This document shows, piece by piece, positions 1 through 5,795 of a stretch of DNA of 7,283 bases (positions are counted from its first letter, which is position 1; each line of letters starts with the position of its first letter). The translations under genes and the position numbers were made by a program. The stretch comes from Nitrospirota bacterium. Lineage in GTDB: Bacteria; Nitrospinota_A; UBA7883. Under the pieces are notes generated by a model. The model saw only the letters and a list, made by a program, of their open reading frames with translations. It searched no databases and was not told the origin of the DNA. The stretch is taken from the NCBI GenBank assembly GCA_011052055.1, contig DRJW01000089.1, forward strand, positions 1 through 7,283. Reading direction: 5' to 3'.

Positions 1-130
1 CCGCCACGAAAAGGGCGCCGCGCAGATTTTCGCGTGAATCAATGGCGACCCGTCCGACAGACCTGTCGCCACTGCCGATCAGCTTGCCGCCAACGGCCCG
101 GACCACTTCAGAGACTTTAAATTTCTTCAT
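1..130 (-). CDS. murF: UDP-N-acetylmuramoyl-tripeptide--D-alanyl-D-alanine ligase, N-terminal fragment (cut by window edge)
   Basis: Only the first 43 codons are present, and the frame is still open at base 1. The fragment begins MKKFKVSEVVRAVGG and continues to a VAIDSRENLRGALFVA stretch. That is the usual start of the MurF N-terminal substrate-binding domain: a helix, a short strand, then a DSR motif followed by LFVA. By family knowledge MurF is the cytoplasmic ATP-dependent ligase that adds D-Ala-D-Ala to UDP-MurNAc-tripeptide. The ATG at 130-128 overlaps the last 14 bases of murE in another frame, so translation is probably coupled; I see no strong Shine-Dalgarno sequence in front of it. 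The position directly after murE is the standard dcw order and supports the call. The catalytic ATP-binding region lies outside the window and cannot be checked. Confidence 0.9.
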   Translation of the reverse strand, partial: MKKFKVSEVVRAVGGKLIGSGDRSVGRVAIDSRENLRGALFVA

Positions 131-1598
131 TCAATTGCTTTATGGCTGTGGCCGCCTCTTTATGGTCGTCGAAAGGAAATTTTCTACTGCCTATGATCTG
201 ATAATCCTCATGCCCCTTGCCGGCGATCAGCACAAGGTCGCCCGGAGCGGCCATTTTTATCGCGGCCTGGATGGCCTCGCTTCTTTCGGGAATCACTTTT
301 ACTTCCTTTCCGGGACTGGCGCTTGCGTCTATTCCTTTAAGTATGTCGTCGATTATCTTGTCCGGCGCCTCGCTCCTTGGATTGTCGGATGTGACCACTA
401 CCTTGTCCGACAGGCTCAAGGCCGCCCTTCCCATCAACGGACGTTTCCCTTCGTCTCTATCCCCTCCACATCCGAACACGGTTATCAGGCCTCCTTTCGT
501 AATGGCTCTTGCGGCTTTTAAAACGTTGATTAGCGCATCTTCAGTGTGGGCGTAATCGATCACTACGGTAAAAGGCTGGCCCTCGTCCACTTTTTCAAAC
601 CGGCCTGGGACAGATTGAAGATTTTCGACGCCCAGAGCCACAATATCGGCGCTGAATCCATCCTCGATAGCTACTGCGGTGGCGGCCAGAATGTTGTATA
701 CGTTGTGGATGCCTGTGAGGGCCGAGCGGATTTGAAAGGAGCCTGAAGGTGTGGCTACAGTCATTGAGATTCCATCAACGCCAATTTTGACATCGCTTGC
801 GGTCACGTCAAGGCCTGGTTTCAGGCCGAAGGTGACAACCTGCCCTTCTATCATGGCCATAAGCCTTGAGGAGAAGGGATCGTCGGCGTTGATTACGGAG
901 ACGGACGGGGAGTAATCTGTAAATAACCTGGTTTTGGCCTTGAAATAACCCTCCATATCCTGATGGTAGTCGAGATGATCCTGTGTCAGGTTTGTGAAAA
1001 CAGCCGTTTTAAACACAACTTTTTCCACTCTGCGCTGTGACAAAGCGTGTGACGAGACTTCGAGCAGGCAGTAGTCCGCTCCTGCGTCAACCATAGTCTT
1101 CATCATTCTTTGCAGATCCAGAGACTCCGGCGTTGTTTTGGAGGCGGGTGTTTGCTCGTCTACAAGATCGTAAGTGATGGTTCCGATTGTCCCGCACTGT
1201 TTGTCTCCAGCTTTTATGATGGAGCGCAACAGGTGAGTGACCGTGGTCTTGCCGTTAGTGCCGGTGACGCCCACCACGCTCATTGAGCTGGATGGGGAAT
1301 CATAAAAATAATCACTCAACTGGGCGAGGGCGGCCCTGGAATCGGGGACAATGATGAGCGAAACCCTGCCAGGCAGGCGGATCGAAGGTGTTTTTTCGGC
1401 CACGATTGTTGTGGCGCCTTTACGCACCGCTTCTTTGATAAACTGGTGGCCGTCGGTTTTAGTCCCGCGAATCGCGACGAAAGTGGAGTGACGCCGCGCT
1501 TTGCGGGAATCGTAACAGATATCACTCAGATTTGCAGGTTGGGCTCCTGTTATACTTATAGTGTTCATTTTTCCTATAATCCCTCCAATCGGTTTCAT
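117..1598 (-). CDS. murE: UDP-N-acetylmuramoyl-L-alanyl-D-glutamate--2,6-diaminopimelate ligase
   Basis: The cytoplasmic MurE ligase adds the third amino acid of the peptidoglycan stem peptide using ATP. Counting from the ATG at 1598 the protein has 493 residues, close to E. coli MurE as I recall it (about 495). Visible motifs in order: CYDSR near residues 28-32 (UDP-MurNAc-binding domain), the ATP P-loop TGTNGKTT at about 112-119, EVSSHAL near 180, the FKAK segment around 219-222 whose last lysine matches the carbamylated lysine of Mur ligases, DYAHTEDAL near 348-356, and the DNPR motif at about 405-408. DNPR is the known signature for meso-diaminopimelate, so this is a DAP-adding rather than a lysine-adding enzyme. 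The stop of ftsI and this ATG overlap as TGATG. An in-frame TTG at 1601 and an ATG at 1568 (483 residues) are alternatives. I prefer 1598 because the first domain then has the usual length. Confidence 0.96.
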   Translation of the reverse strand: MKPIGGIIGKMNTISITGAQPANLSDICYDSRKARRHSTFVAIRGTKTDGHQFIKEAVRKGATTIVAEKTPSIRLPGRVSLIIVPDSRAALAQLSDYFYDSPSSSMSVVGVTGTNGKTTVTHLLRSIIKAGDKQCGTIGTITYDLVDEQTPASKTTPESLDLQRMMKTMVDAGADYCLLEVSSHALSQRRVEKVVFKTAVFTNLTQDHLDYHQDMEGYFKAKTRLFTDYSPSVSVINADDPFSSRLMAMIEGQVVTFGLKPGLDVTASDVKIGVDGISMTVATPSGSFQIRSALTGIHNVYNILAATAVAIEDGFSADIVALGVENLQSVPGRFEKVDEGQPFTVVIDYAHTEDALINVLKAARAITKGGLITVFGCGGDRDEGKRPLMGRAALSLSDKVVVTSDNPRSEAPDKIIDDILKGIDASASPGKEVKVIPERSEAIQAAIKMAAPGDLVLIAGKGHEDYQIIGSRKFPFDDHKEAATAIKQLNEEI

Positions 1599-3526
1599 CA
1601 AATAATTTGTTTCACCGACTCAATGACGGATATAAACCGCTCATAGACATCTCGGTTTTCCATTGTGTCTCCTGTCAGCTTTTTCTCTATCCGGCCCGGC
1701 TTATCCGCGTCTTTGGCCAGGTTGTCGCGCCGGAGCATCTTCGCCCAGTTGATTTCGTATATCTCCGTCTCCGATCCGGGGATGCGAAGTATCCTTGCGG
1801 AGCGCGACGCAATCTCCGCGAATACCGGCCCGGCCACCGCCCCGCCCCAGACGACGCCTTCGGGCTCATCTATCATCACGATGATAACGAGGCGCGGTTT
1901 TTCCGCAGGAAAAAAACCGACGAACGACGACAGGAATTTGTCGTCTGAATAGGAGCCTGTGGCCGGATCTATTTTCTGGGCGGTGCCTGTTTTACCGGCC
2001 ACAGTAAAACCTGGAACCGAAGCCATCCGGCCCGTGCCCGATTCGACTACCTGCGTCATCATGTTTGTTATCGATTTAACCGTAGACTCCGACAAGATTT
2101 TTCTTACCACTTTTGTTTCGATTTTCCTGATCACTTTCCCGCCGCGCATAAGCGCTTTGGCCAATCTGGGCTGAACAAGATAGCCACCGTTCGCCAAAAC
2201 GCTGATCCCTGTGGCAAGCTGGATCGGAGTTACGGCCACTTCCTGCCCGAAAGAAATAGACGGCAGGGAAGTGCGCGACCAGGCTTTGGTGCCGCGAAGC
2301 AGTCCGGCGCTTTCTCCAGGAAGATCGACGTTGGTTCTGGCTCCAAAACCGAACTGGCTCAAATAATATTTCAGACGTCTTGGCCCCAGTCTTTCGGCTA
2401 TTTTTATAGCCCCGATATTGCTCGATTTGGCGATCACATCGGTGACTGTCAACATTTTATAGCGGTGGTTGAGCGCCTCTCTGAATGTTTTTCCGCCCAC
2501 GGTATATCTGCCGTTTTCGCAATTTATAATTTCGGTGGGAGCGGCCTCTTTCTCCTCCAGGGCCGCGGCGGCGACGAAAACCTTGAAAGTGGAGCCAGGC
2601 TCGAAAGCCTGGGAGACGGCCTGGGATTTCCACGATCCTGATTTATATCTCTGGTAATTATTCGGATTGAATTTCGGTTGCTCGGCCATGGCCAGAATTT
2701 CGCCGGTATTGGGATTCATAACGATCGCCACCCCCCCCTTAGCCCTGGAGGCGAGAGTCTGGCGCTCCAGCGCTTTTTCAGTTATGTACTGAACCCTCTC
2801 GTCGATAGTGAGAACAAGATCGTAGGGCGCGGTCACGTTCGGAAGGCTCAGGGCGCCTGGCGTGGAGATGGGGCGGCCCAGAGCGTCTTTACGCACGATA
2901 GAGCGCGAATCGACGGGATGTATTACATCGTCATAGTAGTATTCGAGGCCGTACAGCCCCTGGTTGTCGATACCGCAGAATCCTATCAACTTGGCCGCAA
3001 TATCCCGTTTTGGATAAAACCGTTTCGATTCTTTGACAAATCCTACGCCGCGTATTTTTTCTTTCCTGATCCTCGCGTAGGTTTCCGGCGAAACTTTTCT
3101 TTTCACCCAAATGAAATATTTATCTTTGGAGGCTTTAATTTTTTTTACAAGTTTCGTGTAAAGACGGTTTTGGCGGCTATGGCTTTTAGGCTCGATATTT
3201 TTCGCAAGAGCTCTGGCTGTCGATCGGGGATCGTCGATTCTGCGGGGATTGGCGTAGACGGAGCGCAGTTTGACGGAAACCGCAAGCTCGTTCATATTCC
3301 GGTCGAAAATCATCCCGCGAGGCATGTGAAGTTTGATTGAGCGGAAACGCTGTTTCGCGGAAAATTCCGCCACCCGCTCGTCGGAGAACATCGTTAATTG
3401 CGCCAGGCGAACCGTTATGGCCCCGAATCCCAAAAACAAGATGGCGGCGACAGCCATGGTCTTGAGCTTTGCATTTACTTTTTTGGCCGGGGCGGCTCCT
3501 CTGGCTTTCCTTCTATTTTTTCGCAA
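1598..3526 (-). CDS. ftsI: Septal peptidoglycan D,D-transpeptidase (class B penicillin-binding protein, FtsI/PBP3)
   Basis: This 642-residue protein has the layout of a division-specific class B penicillin-binding protein. It starts with a very basic cytoplasmic tail (residues 2-23) and one transmembrane segment at about 24-44, followed by a periplasmic pedestal domain with HMPRGMIFDRN near 67-77. The transpeptidase domain follows. Its catalytic motifs are intact: S312-T-F-K315 with the nucleophilic serine, S368-S-N370, and K512-T-G514. By family knowledge it crosslinks septal peptidoglycan together with FtsW and is the target of beta-lactams. The roughly 60-residue C-terminal tail shows no PASTA domain. 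The TTG start is supported by a near-perfect ribosome binding site (3529-3538); an ATG at 3457 would remove the basic tail. It overlaps ftsL by 14 bases. A run of eight G residues (minus strand, 2731-2738) encodes Lys-Gly-Gly-Val at about 263-266. Confidence 0.96.
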   Translation of the reverse strand: MRKNRRKARGAAPAKKVNAKLKTMAVAAILFLGFGAITVRLAQLTMFSDERVAEFSAKQRFRSIKLHMPRGMIFDRNMNELAVSVKLRSVYANPRRIDDPRSTARALAKNIEPKSHSRQNRLYTKLVKKIKASKDKYFIWVKRKVSPETYARIRKEKIRGVGFVKESKRFYPKRDIAAKLIGFCGIDNQGLYGLEYYYDDVIHPVDSRSIVRKDALGRPISTPGALSLPNVTAPYDLVLTIDERVQYITEKALERQTLASRAKGGVAIVMNPNTGEILAMAEQPKFNPNNYQRYKSGSWKSQAVSQAFEPGSTFKVFVAAAALEEKEAAPTEIINCENGRYTVGGKTFREALNHRYKMLTVTDVIAKSSNIGAIKIAERLGPRRLKYYLSQFGFGARTNVDLPGESAGLLRGTKAWSRTSLPSISFGQEVAVTPIQLATGISVLANGGYLVQPRLAKALMRGGKVIRKIETKVVRKILSESTVKSITNMMTQVVESGTGRMASVPGFTVAGKTGTAQKIDPATGSYSDDKFLSSFVGFFPAEKPRLVIIVMIDEPEGVVWGGAVAGPVFAEIASRSARILRIPGSETEIYEINWAKMLRRDNLAKDADKPGRIEKKLTGDTMENRDVYERFISVIESVKQII

Positions 3527-3818
3527 TAATCACCACCTGGCCCTGGGCCGGAAAAACAAATCCGAGATCGTTGATGGCGCGCTTTTCTATAAAGTCGTAT
3601 GAGCGCAAAGTCGAAAGCTCCAGCTTCATTTTCTTGTTTAGCTCTTTAAGCTCGCTCAACTGCCGGGTCGCGTTTGAATACTCATACATCAGGCTTGTCG
3701 AGGAGATGGACGGATATATGTAAAAAAGCATCGCAAGGAGGATTAAAACCGCCGACAGGACATAATGCGCTACAGTCCTTGCGCTTATGTTCGCCTTATC
3801 CCGTCCGTATGTAAACAA
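3513..3818 (-). CDS. ftsL: FtsL-like cell division protein (small bitopic septum protein)
   Basis: The 101-residue product has a short polar cytoplasmic tail (1-17), one hydrophobic transmembrane helix at about 18-36 and a charged, heptad-like segment at about 45-73 that should form a periplasmic coiled coil. A C-terminal stretch, IEKRAINDLGF followed by GQVVII, resembles the conserved end of FtsL/DivIC-type proteins. Sequence conservation in this family is low, so the call rests on size, topology and the fixed position between rsmH and ftsI. FtsL is known to form a membrane complex with FtsB and FtsQ that activates FtsW/FtsI. The start is TTG, backed by GGAGAGG four bases upstream; no usable ATG occurs until well beyond the membrane segment. 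Upstream, in the same frame, a TGA at 3833-3831 separates it from a 26-codon frame that begins at the rsmH stop (separate entry). Confidence 0.85.
   Translation of the reverse strand: MFTYGRDKANISARTVAHYVLSAVLILLAMLFYIYPSISSTSLMYEYSNATRQLSELKELNKKMKLELSTLRSYDFIEKRAINDLGFVFPAQGQVVIIAKK
3529..3538 (-). promoter_or_regulatory. Strong Shine-Dalgarno site deciding the TTG start of ftsI
   Basis: The minus strand reads AGGTGGTGAT here, two bases before the TTG at 3526-3524. It matches 9 of 10 positions of the extended anti-Shine-Dalgarno complement AGGAGGTGAT. The site lies inside the end of ftsL, so ftsI initiation probably depends on ribosomes finishing ftsL. It is the main reason to prefer the TTG over the ATG at 3457. 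Confidence 0.65.
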
Positions 3819-3822
3819 AGCG

Positions 3823-3829
3823 CCTCTCC
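3823..3829 (-). promoter_or_regulatory. Shine-Dalgarno site supporting the TTG start of ftsL
   Basis: The minus strand reads GGAGAGG, ending four bases before the TTG at 3818-3816. It is the only good ribosome binding site in the rsmH-ftsL gap. It lies immediately after the TGA of the upstream 26-codon frame, so ribosomes terminating there would be placed directly over it. Confidence 0.55.
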
Positions 3830-3830
3830 A

Positions 3831-3911
3831 TCAAAATAACGCTTTAATAAGGCGCAAGCCTCCGGGGAGCCAACCCCCCCGCTTCTCTTTTACCAGCCTT
3901 GCGACGGTCAT
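3831..3911 (-). other. 26-codon reading frame coupled to the rsmH stop and in frame with ftsL
   Basis: An ATG overlaps the rsmH stop codon as ATGA and opens a 26-codon frame starting MTVARLVKEKRGG and ending GLRLIKALF before a TGA at 3833-3831. The frame is the same as that of ftsL, whose TTG lies four codons past the TGA. The product is basic and could pass for the cytoplasmic tail of an FtsL protein. Two readings are possible. It may be a leader frame that hands ribosomes from rsmH to ftsL, or it may be the original FtsL N-terminus cut off by a nonsense change and replaced by the TTG start. A run of seven Gs at 3874-3880 (minus strand) and a possible CGGGG/CCCCG stem lie inside it. I have no evidence that it is translated. 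Confidence 0.3.
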
Positions 3912-4840
3912 GTTTCAAGCCGTCGGGCGGCCCGAAGCCTGGCGCTTCTGGAGCGGGGATTGTTTAAAATCTCCGTGGCTCCCGGCGAGACAGGCTTTCT
4001 GGTCAAAAGCTCCACTTTCCCAGGCGCGCCGCACACGCAGACCGGCAAGTCTTTGGGGCAAACGCAGTGTCTGGTCAAATCGCGTAAAGCTGTTTTGACG
4101 ACACGATCCTCCAGCGAGTGAAACGAAATCACAATGATTCTCCCTCCCGCCTTTAACCTTGAGACGGCCCGGTCAATGGCCATCGCAAGATTTTCAATTT
4201 CGTTGTTTACGGCAATGCGAATCGCCTGAAAAACTCTTGTAGCTGGATGGATTCTGCCCCTTCTGGCTTTTGCGGGGACGGAATCTTCGATAATTTTCGC
4301 CAGGCGCCCGGTGGTTTCGATCCTGTTTTTTTCTCTCTGGGCCGTTATCGCCCTGGCGATCCTCCGGGCGAAGCGCTCTTCGCCATATTTTTTAAAAATT
4401 AAAGCCAGTTCTTTTTCGGAATAGCTGTTTACAATGTTGTCTGCCGTAAGCTCCCCGGAGCGATCCATTCTCATATCCAGCGGGCCGGAGCGCTGGAAGG
4501 AAAATCCACGTTCCGGGTCGTCGAGATGGAACGAGGAGACGCCAAGATCCATGAGAATCACGTCGGCCAGATCCACGCCTCTGCCGTCTAGAACTTCGTC
4601 CATATTTTCAAAGGCGGCGTTATCGAGCGAGACGCGCTCTCCGAAAATTTCCAGCCGCCTGGCGCAACGCCTCACCGCCGTTAAGTCACGGTCGATCCCG
4701 ATCAAGCTAACCCCCTCGAACGCATTTAAAATAGCCTCCGCATGGCCGCCGCCTCCGATAGTGGCGTCAACCACTATTTGCCTGCCCGGACGGCTGACAA
4801 TAGATAAAACCTCGTCAACCAGGACCGGGACATGCTCCAA
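3908..4840 (-). CDS. rsmH: 16S rRNA (cytosine-1402-N4)-methyltransferase
   Basis: RsmH (MraW) methylates N4 of C1402 in 16S rRNA using S-adenosylmethionine. The 310-residue product matches the family length. Motifs in order: EHVPVLVDEVL at the N-terminus, the SAM-binding loop VDATIGGGGH at about 24-33, DLGVSSFHLDD at about 98-108, RGFSF...GPLDMRMD at 111-126, RIHPATRVFQAIRIAVN at about 196-212, and ISFHSLEDR near 238-246. A cysteine cluster (C259, C261, C268, C270) has the CxCP...CxC pattern seen in many members. The start is TTG with GGGAGAAGG just upstream; the ATG overlapping codon 3 is out of frame. It lies 71 bases after mraZ, a pairing that is nearly universal in dcw clusters. Its stop overlaps the ATG of the small frame leading to ftsL. 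Confidence 0.97.
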   Translation of the reverse strand: MEHVPVLVDEVLSIVSRPGRQIVVDATIGGGGHAEAILNAFEGVSLIGIDRDLTAVRRCARRLEIFGERVSLDNAAFENMDEVLDGRGVDLADVILMDLGVSSFHLDDPERGFSFQRSGPLDMRMDRSGELTADNIVNSYSEKELALIFKKYGEERFARRIARAITAQREKNRIETTGRLAKIIEDSVPAKARRGRIHPATRVFQAIRIAVNNEIENLAMAIDRAVSRLKAGGRIIVISFHSLEDRVVKTALRDLTRHCVCPKDLPVCVCGAPGKVELLTRKPVSPGATEILNNPRSRSARLRAARRLET

Positions 4841-4842
4841 AG

Positions 4843-4851
4843 CCTTCTCCC
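4843..4851 (-). promoter_or_regulatory. Shine-Dalgarno site for the TTG start of rsmH
   Basis: The minus strand reads GGGAGAAGG, with its GGGAG part six bases before the TTG at 4840-4838. No ATG or GTG in the rsmH frame lies between this site and the upstream in-frame TGA, so the TTG start is well supported together with the family-typical N-terminus. Confidence 0.55.
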
Positions 4852-4912
4852 AAGCGCCTATCGTCCGCGAAAAGATTAAAACCGTGGCTGGTCAGGCCTG
4901 TAAAAGCTCCGG

Positions 4913-5341
4913 TTAAAATCCGAGTTCGCGAAGCCGTTTTGATAATTTTTCTGGATCGTAAGCCGCTTCAATCCGCCTATGGCGCTCAACAGACCAGATT
5001 TCTATTTTTTTTATTCTTCCTACAATCACAACGTCACGCCCTATCTCCGCATATTCCCTCAACCACGCCGGTATCAGGATTCGACCGTTTTTCAGAGGGC
5101 ATTCCGCCGCATTTTCTGTAATCGCCCGGAGAAGATCCCCTTTGGAAGGCGTATATTCCGAGGCTTCTATCTCTTCGTATTTCTTCAGCCATTGCTCGGC
5201 CGGATAGCCCGACAGGCACCTGTCGGAAATGGTCAAAATCAGGGGCGGGCTGAAATTTTTCATCAACACGTCCCTTATTTTCGCAGGCAGGTGAACCCTT
5301 CCCTTCGGATCGACACTCGCCTCGTAGCGGCCAATAAACAT
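4913..5341 (-). CDS. mraZ: Transcriptional regulator MraZ of the dcw operon
   Basis: MraZ is a small ring-forming DNA-binding protein with two SpoVT/AbrB-like half-domains, encoded first in dcw operons and controlling their transcription. This product has 142 residues, normal for the family. The first half-domain shows MFIGRYEASVDPKGRVHLPAK at about 1-21, including the conserved DxKGR. The second shows NGRILIPAWLREY at about 85-97; it keeps the GR pair but has lost the aspartate usually found before it. An in-frame TTG at 5347 would add two residues. I chose the ATG at 5341 because family members usually begin MF. I see no clear Shine-Dalgarno sequence before this ATG. The upstream region carries a promoter and an array of 10-bp-spaced repeats expected to bind MraZ itself, so autoregulation is likely. 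Confidence 0.96.
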   Translation of the reverse strand: MFIGRYEASVDPKGRVHLPAKIRDVLMKNFSPPLILTISDRCLSGYPAEQWLKKYEEIEASEYTPSKGDLLRAITENAAECPLKNGRILIPAWLREYAEIGRDVVIVGRIKKIEIWSVERHRRIEAAYDPEKLSKRLRELGF

Positions 5342-5353
5342 AGGCAAACTTTG

Positions 5354-5380
5354 ACACTTTAATACACTTTATGACACTAT
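5354..5380 (-). promoter_or_regulatory. Predicted MraZ operator: three AGTGT repeats at exact 10-bp spacing
   Basis: On the minus strand AGTGT occurs at 5378-5374, 5368-5364 and 5358-5354, exactly 10 bp apart; the last two extend to AAAGTGT. A weaker off-phase relative, AAAGTTT, follows at 5352-5346. MraZ rings are known to bind short direct repeats with one-helical-turn spacing (TGGG-type in E. coli; AAAGTG[T/G] in Mycoplasma, from memory). Placed just downstream of the mraZ -10 box and inside the predicted leader, the array could block promoter escape or adjust expression. Confidence 0.75.
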
Positions 5381-5385
5381 TGTAA

Positions 5386-5414
5386 ATCGTATCTAAATGA
5401 ACGATTACTGTCAA
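5386..5414 (-). promoter_or_regulatory. Predicted sigma-70-type promoter of mraZ and the dcw operon
   Basis: The minus strand has a perfect -35 box, TTGACA, at 5414-5409, a 17-bp spacer, and TACGAT at 5391-5386 (4 of 6 matches to TATAAT). Transcription would begin around 5379, giving a leader of about 38 bases that contains the MraZ repeats. Spacing and position directly before the first gene of the operon make this the most convincing promoter in the window. Confidence 0.7.
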
Positions 5415-5431
5415 GAAGCATTCAGCGACTA

Positions 5432-5448
5432 ATTGATGGATTATCAAT
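5432..5448. repeat. Short inverted repeat upstream of the mraZ promoter
   Basis: ATTGAT (5432-5437) and ATCAAT (5443-5448) are perfect 6-bp arms around a 5-bp spacer. A further 10-bp perfect palindrome, TCTAATTAGA, lies at 5459-5468. Both are in very AT-rich DNA, where short palindromes arise easily by chance. They could be binding sites for a dimeric regulator acting from upstream of the mraZ promoter, but nothing proves it. Confidence 0.3.
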
Positions 5449-5473
5449 ATATTTTATCTCTAATTAGATTAAA

Positions 5474-5512
5474 ATGTGAATTAGTTAAAGTAACACTTTA
5501 ACTAATTCACAT
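5474..5512. repeat. Perfect 18-bp inverted repeat in the AT-rich region upstream of mraZ
   Basis: Arms at 5474-5491 (beginning ATGTGAATTAG) and 5495-5512 are exact reverse complements separated by only three bases. The stem is nearly all A-T with few G-C pairs. On the minus strand it is followed by TTTTAATC, so it could act as a weak terminator for the upstream winged-helix/TPR gene. An operator, or a hairpin extruded in supercoiled DNA, is equally possible. One arm and the loop contain AAAGTGT on the minus strand (5499-5493), the same 7-mer as the MraZ boxes. Confidence 0.75.
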
Positions 5513-5545
5513 CTATTACTTACTAAATAGTTAAAATATTATGTT

Positions 5546-5559
5546 AATTACATGTAATT
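5546..5559. repeat. 14-bp perfect palindrome AATTACATGTAATT
   Basis: The sequence is identical to its own reverse complement over 14 bases. It stands about 35 bp beyond the 18-bp inverted repeat in the same AT-rich tract. It has the look of a homodimeric regulator site, but no partner site or regulator can be named from the window. Confidence 0.4.
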
Positions 5560-5618
5560 GTCAACAAAAAAGACCCTATTTTATACTTTTAACAACAATT
5601 TCATGAATTCACTCGTAA

Positions 5619-5795
5619 GGGAGCCTCTAACAATTGGTTTCGTGGCGAAAACGGATGAGATGGTTTCTCACAAGGAGGAGGGAGCAAATTCCCGCAAGCG
5701 TATGGAAACATACGTTGAGGACAATTTGGACACGCCAACGACGTGAGAGGGCATGTCGTACGTTTACAGCAGAAATCGAATTTCTAGAGGTTCCC
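5619..5795. mobile_element. MITE-like element, copy A (complete, 177 bp, no transposase)
   Basis: The left end GGGAGCCTCTA (5619-5629) and right end TAGAGGTTCCC (5785-5795) are inverted repeats with one mismatch; allowing more, 15 of the outer 19 positions pair. Flanks read TAA before the left end and ATAA after the right end, compatible with a TA or TAA target duplication. Inside are small hairpins: TTTCG/CGAAA at 5638-5650, TGAGA/TCTCA at 5656-5670, and CGTATG/CATACG closing a GAAA loop at 5699-5714. No transposase is encoded, so it would need an enzyme supplied elsewhere. A second, diverged copy in the same orientation starts at 7115, which shows this is a dispersed family. I cannot name the parent insertion sequence. 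Confidence 0.8.

Noticed and set aside
1566..1568. ATG at 1568 as the start of murE
   Set aside because: It has a purine-rich sequence nearby, but it would shorten the first domain, and the TGATG overlap with ftsI at 1598 gives a coupled start and the usual length. It remains an alternative.
2678..3340. Long plus-strand open frame (220 codons)
   Set aside because: It is the antisense shadow of ftsI, whose catalytic motifs and reading frame are intact. Other plus-strand frames under the dcw genes are rejected for the same reason.
5342..5347. TTG at 5347 as the start of mraZ
   Set aside because: It adds only Met-Pro before the family-typical MFIGRYE start, and no ribosome binding site favours it.
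5354..5380. CRISPR-like or satellite array from the regularly spaced AGTGT repeats
   Set aside because: The units are far too short and only three. Position and 10-bp phasing fit an MraZ operator.
5558..5587. Plus-strand promoter-like pair TTGTCA ... TATACT upstream of copy A
   Set aside because: The 18-bp spacing is tolerable, but no plausible plus-strand gene or RNA follows. AT-rich DNA gives such matches easily.
5558..5746. Plus-strand frame of 62 codons crossing the left end of copy A
   Set aside because: It starts with TTG in AT-rich intergenic DNA, runs through the repeat element and resembles no protein I know. The matching part of copy B does not keep an equivalent frame.
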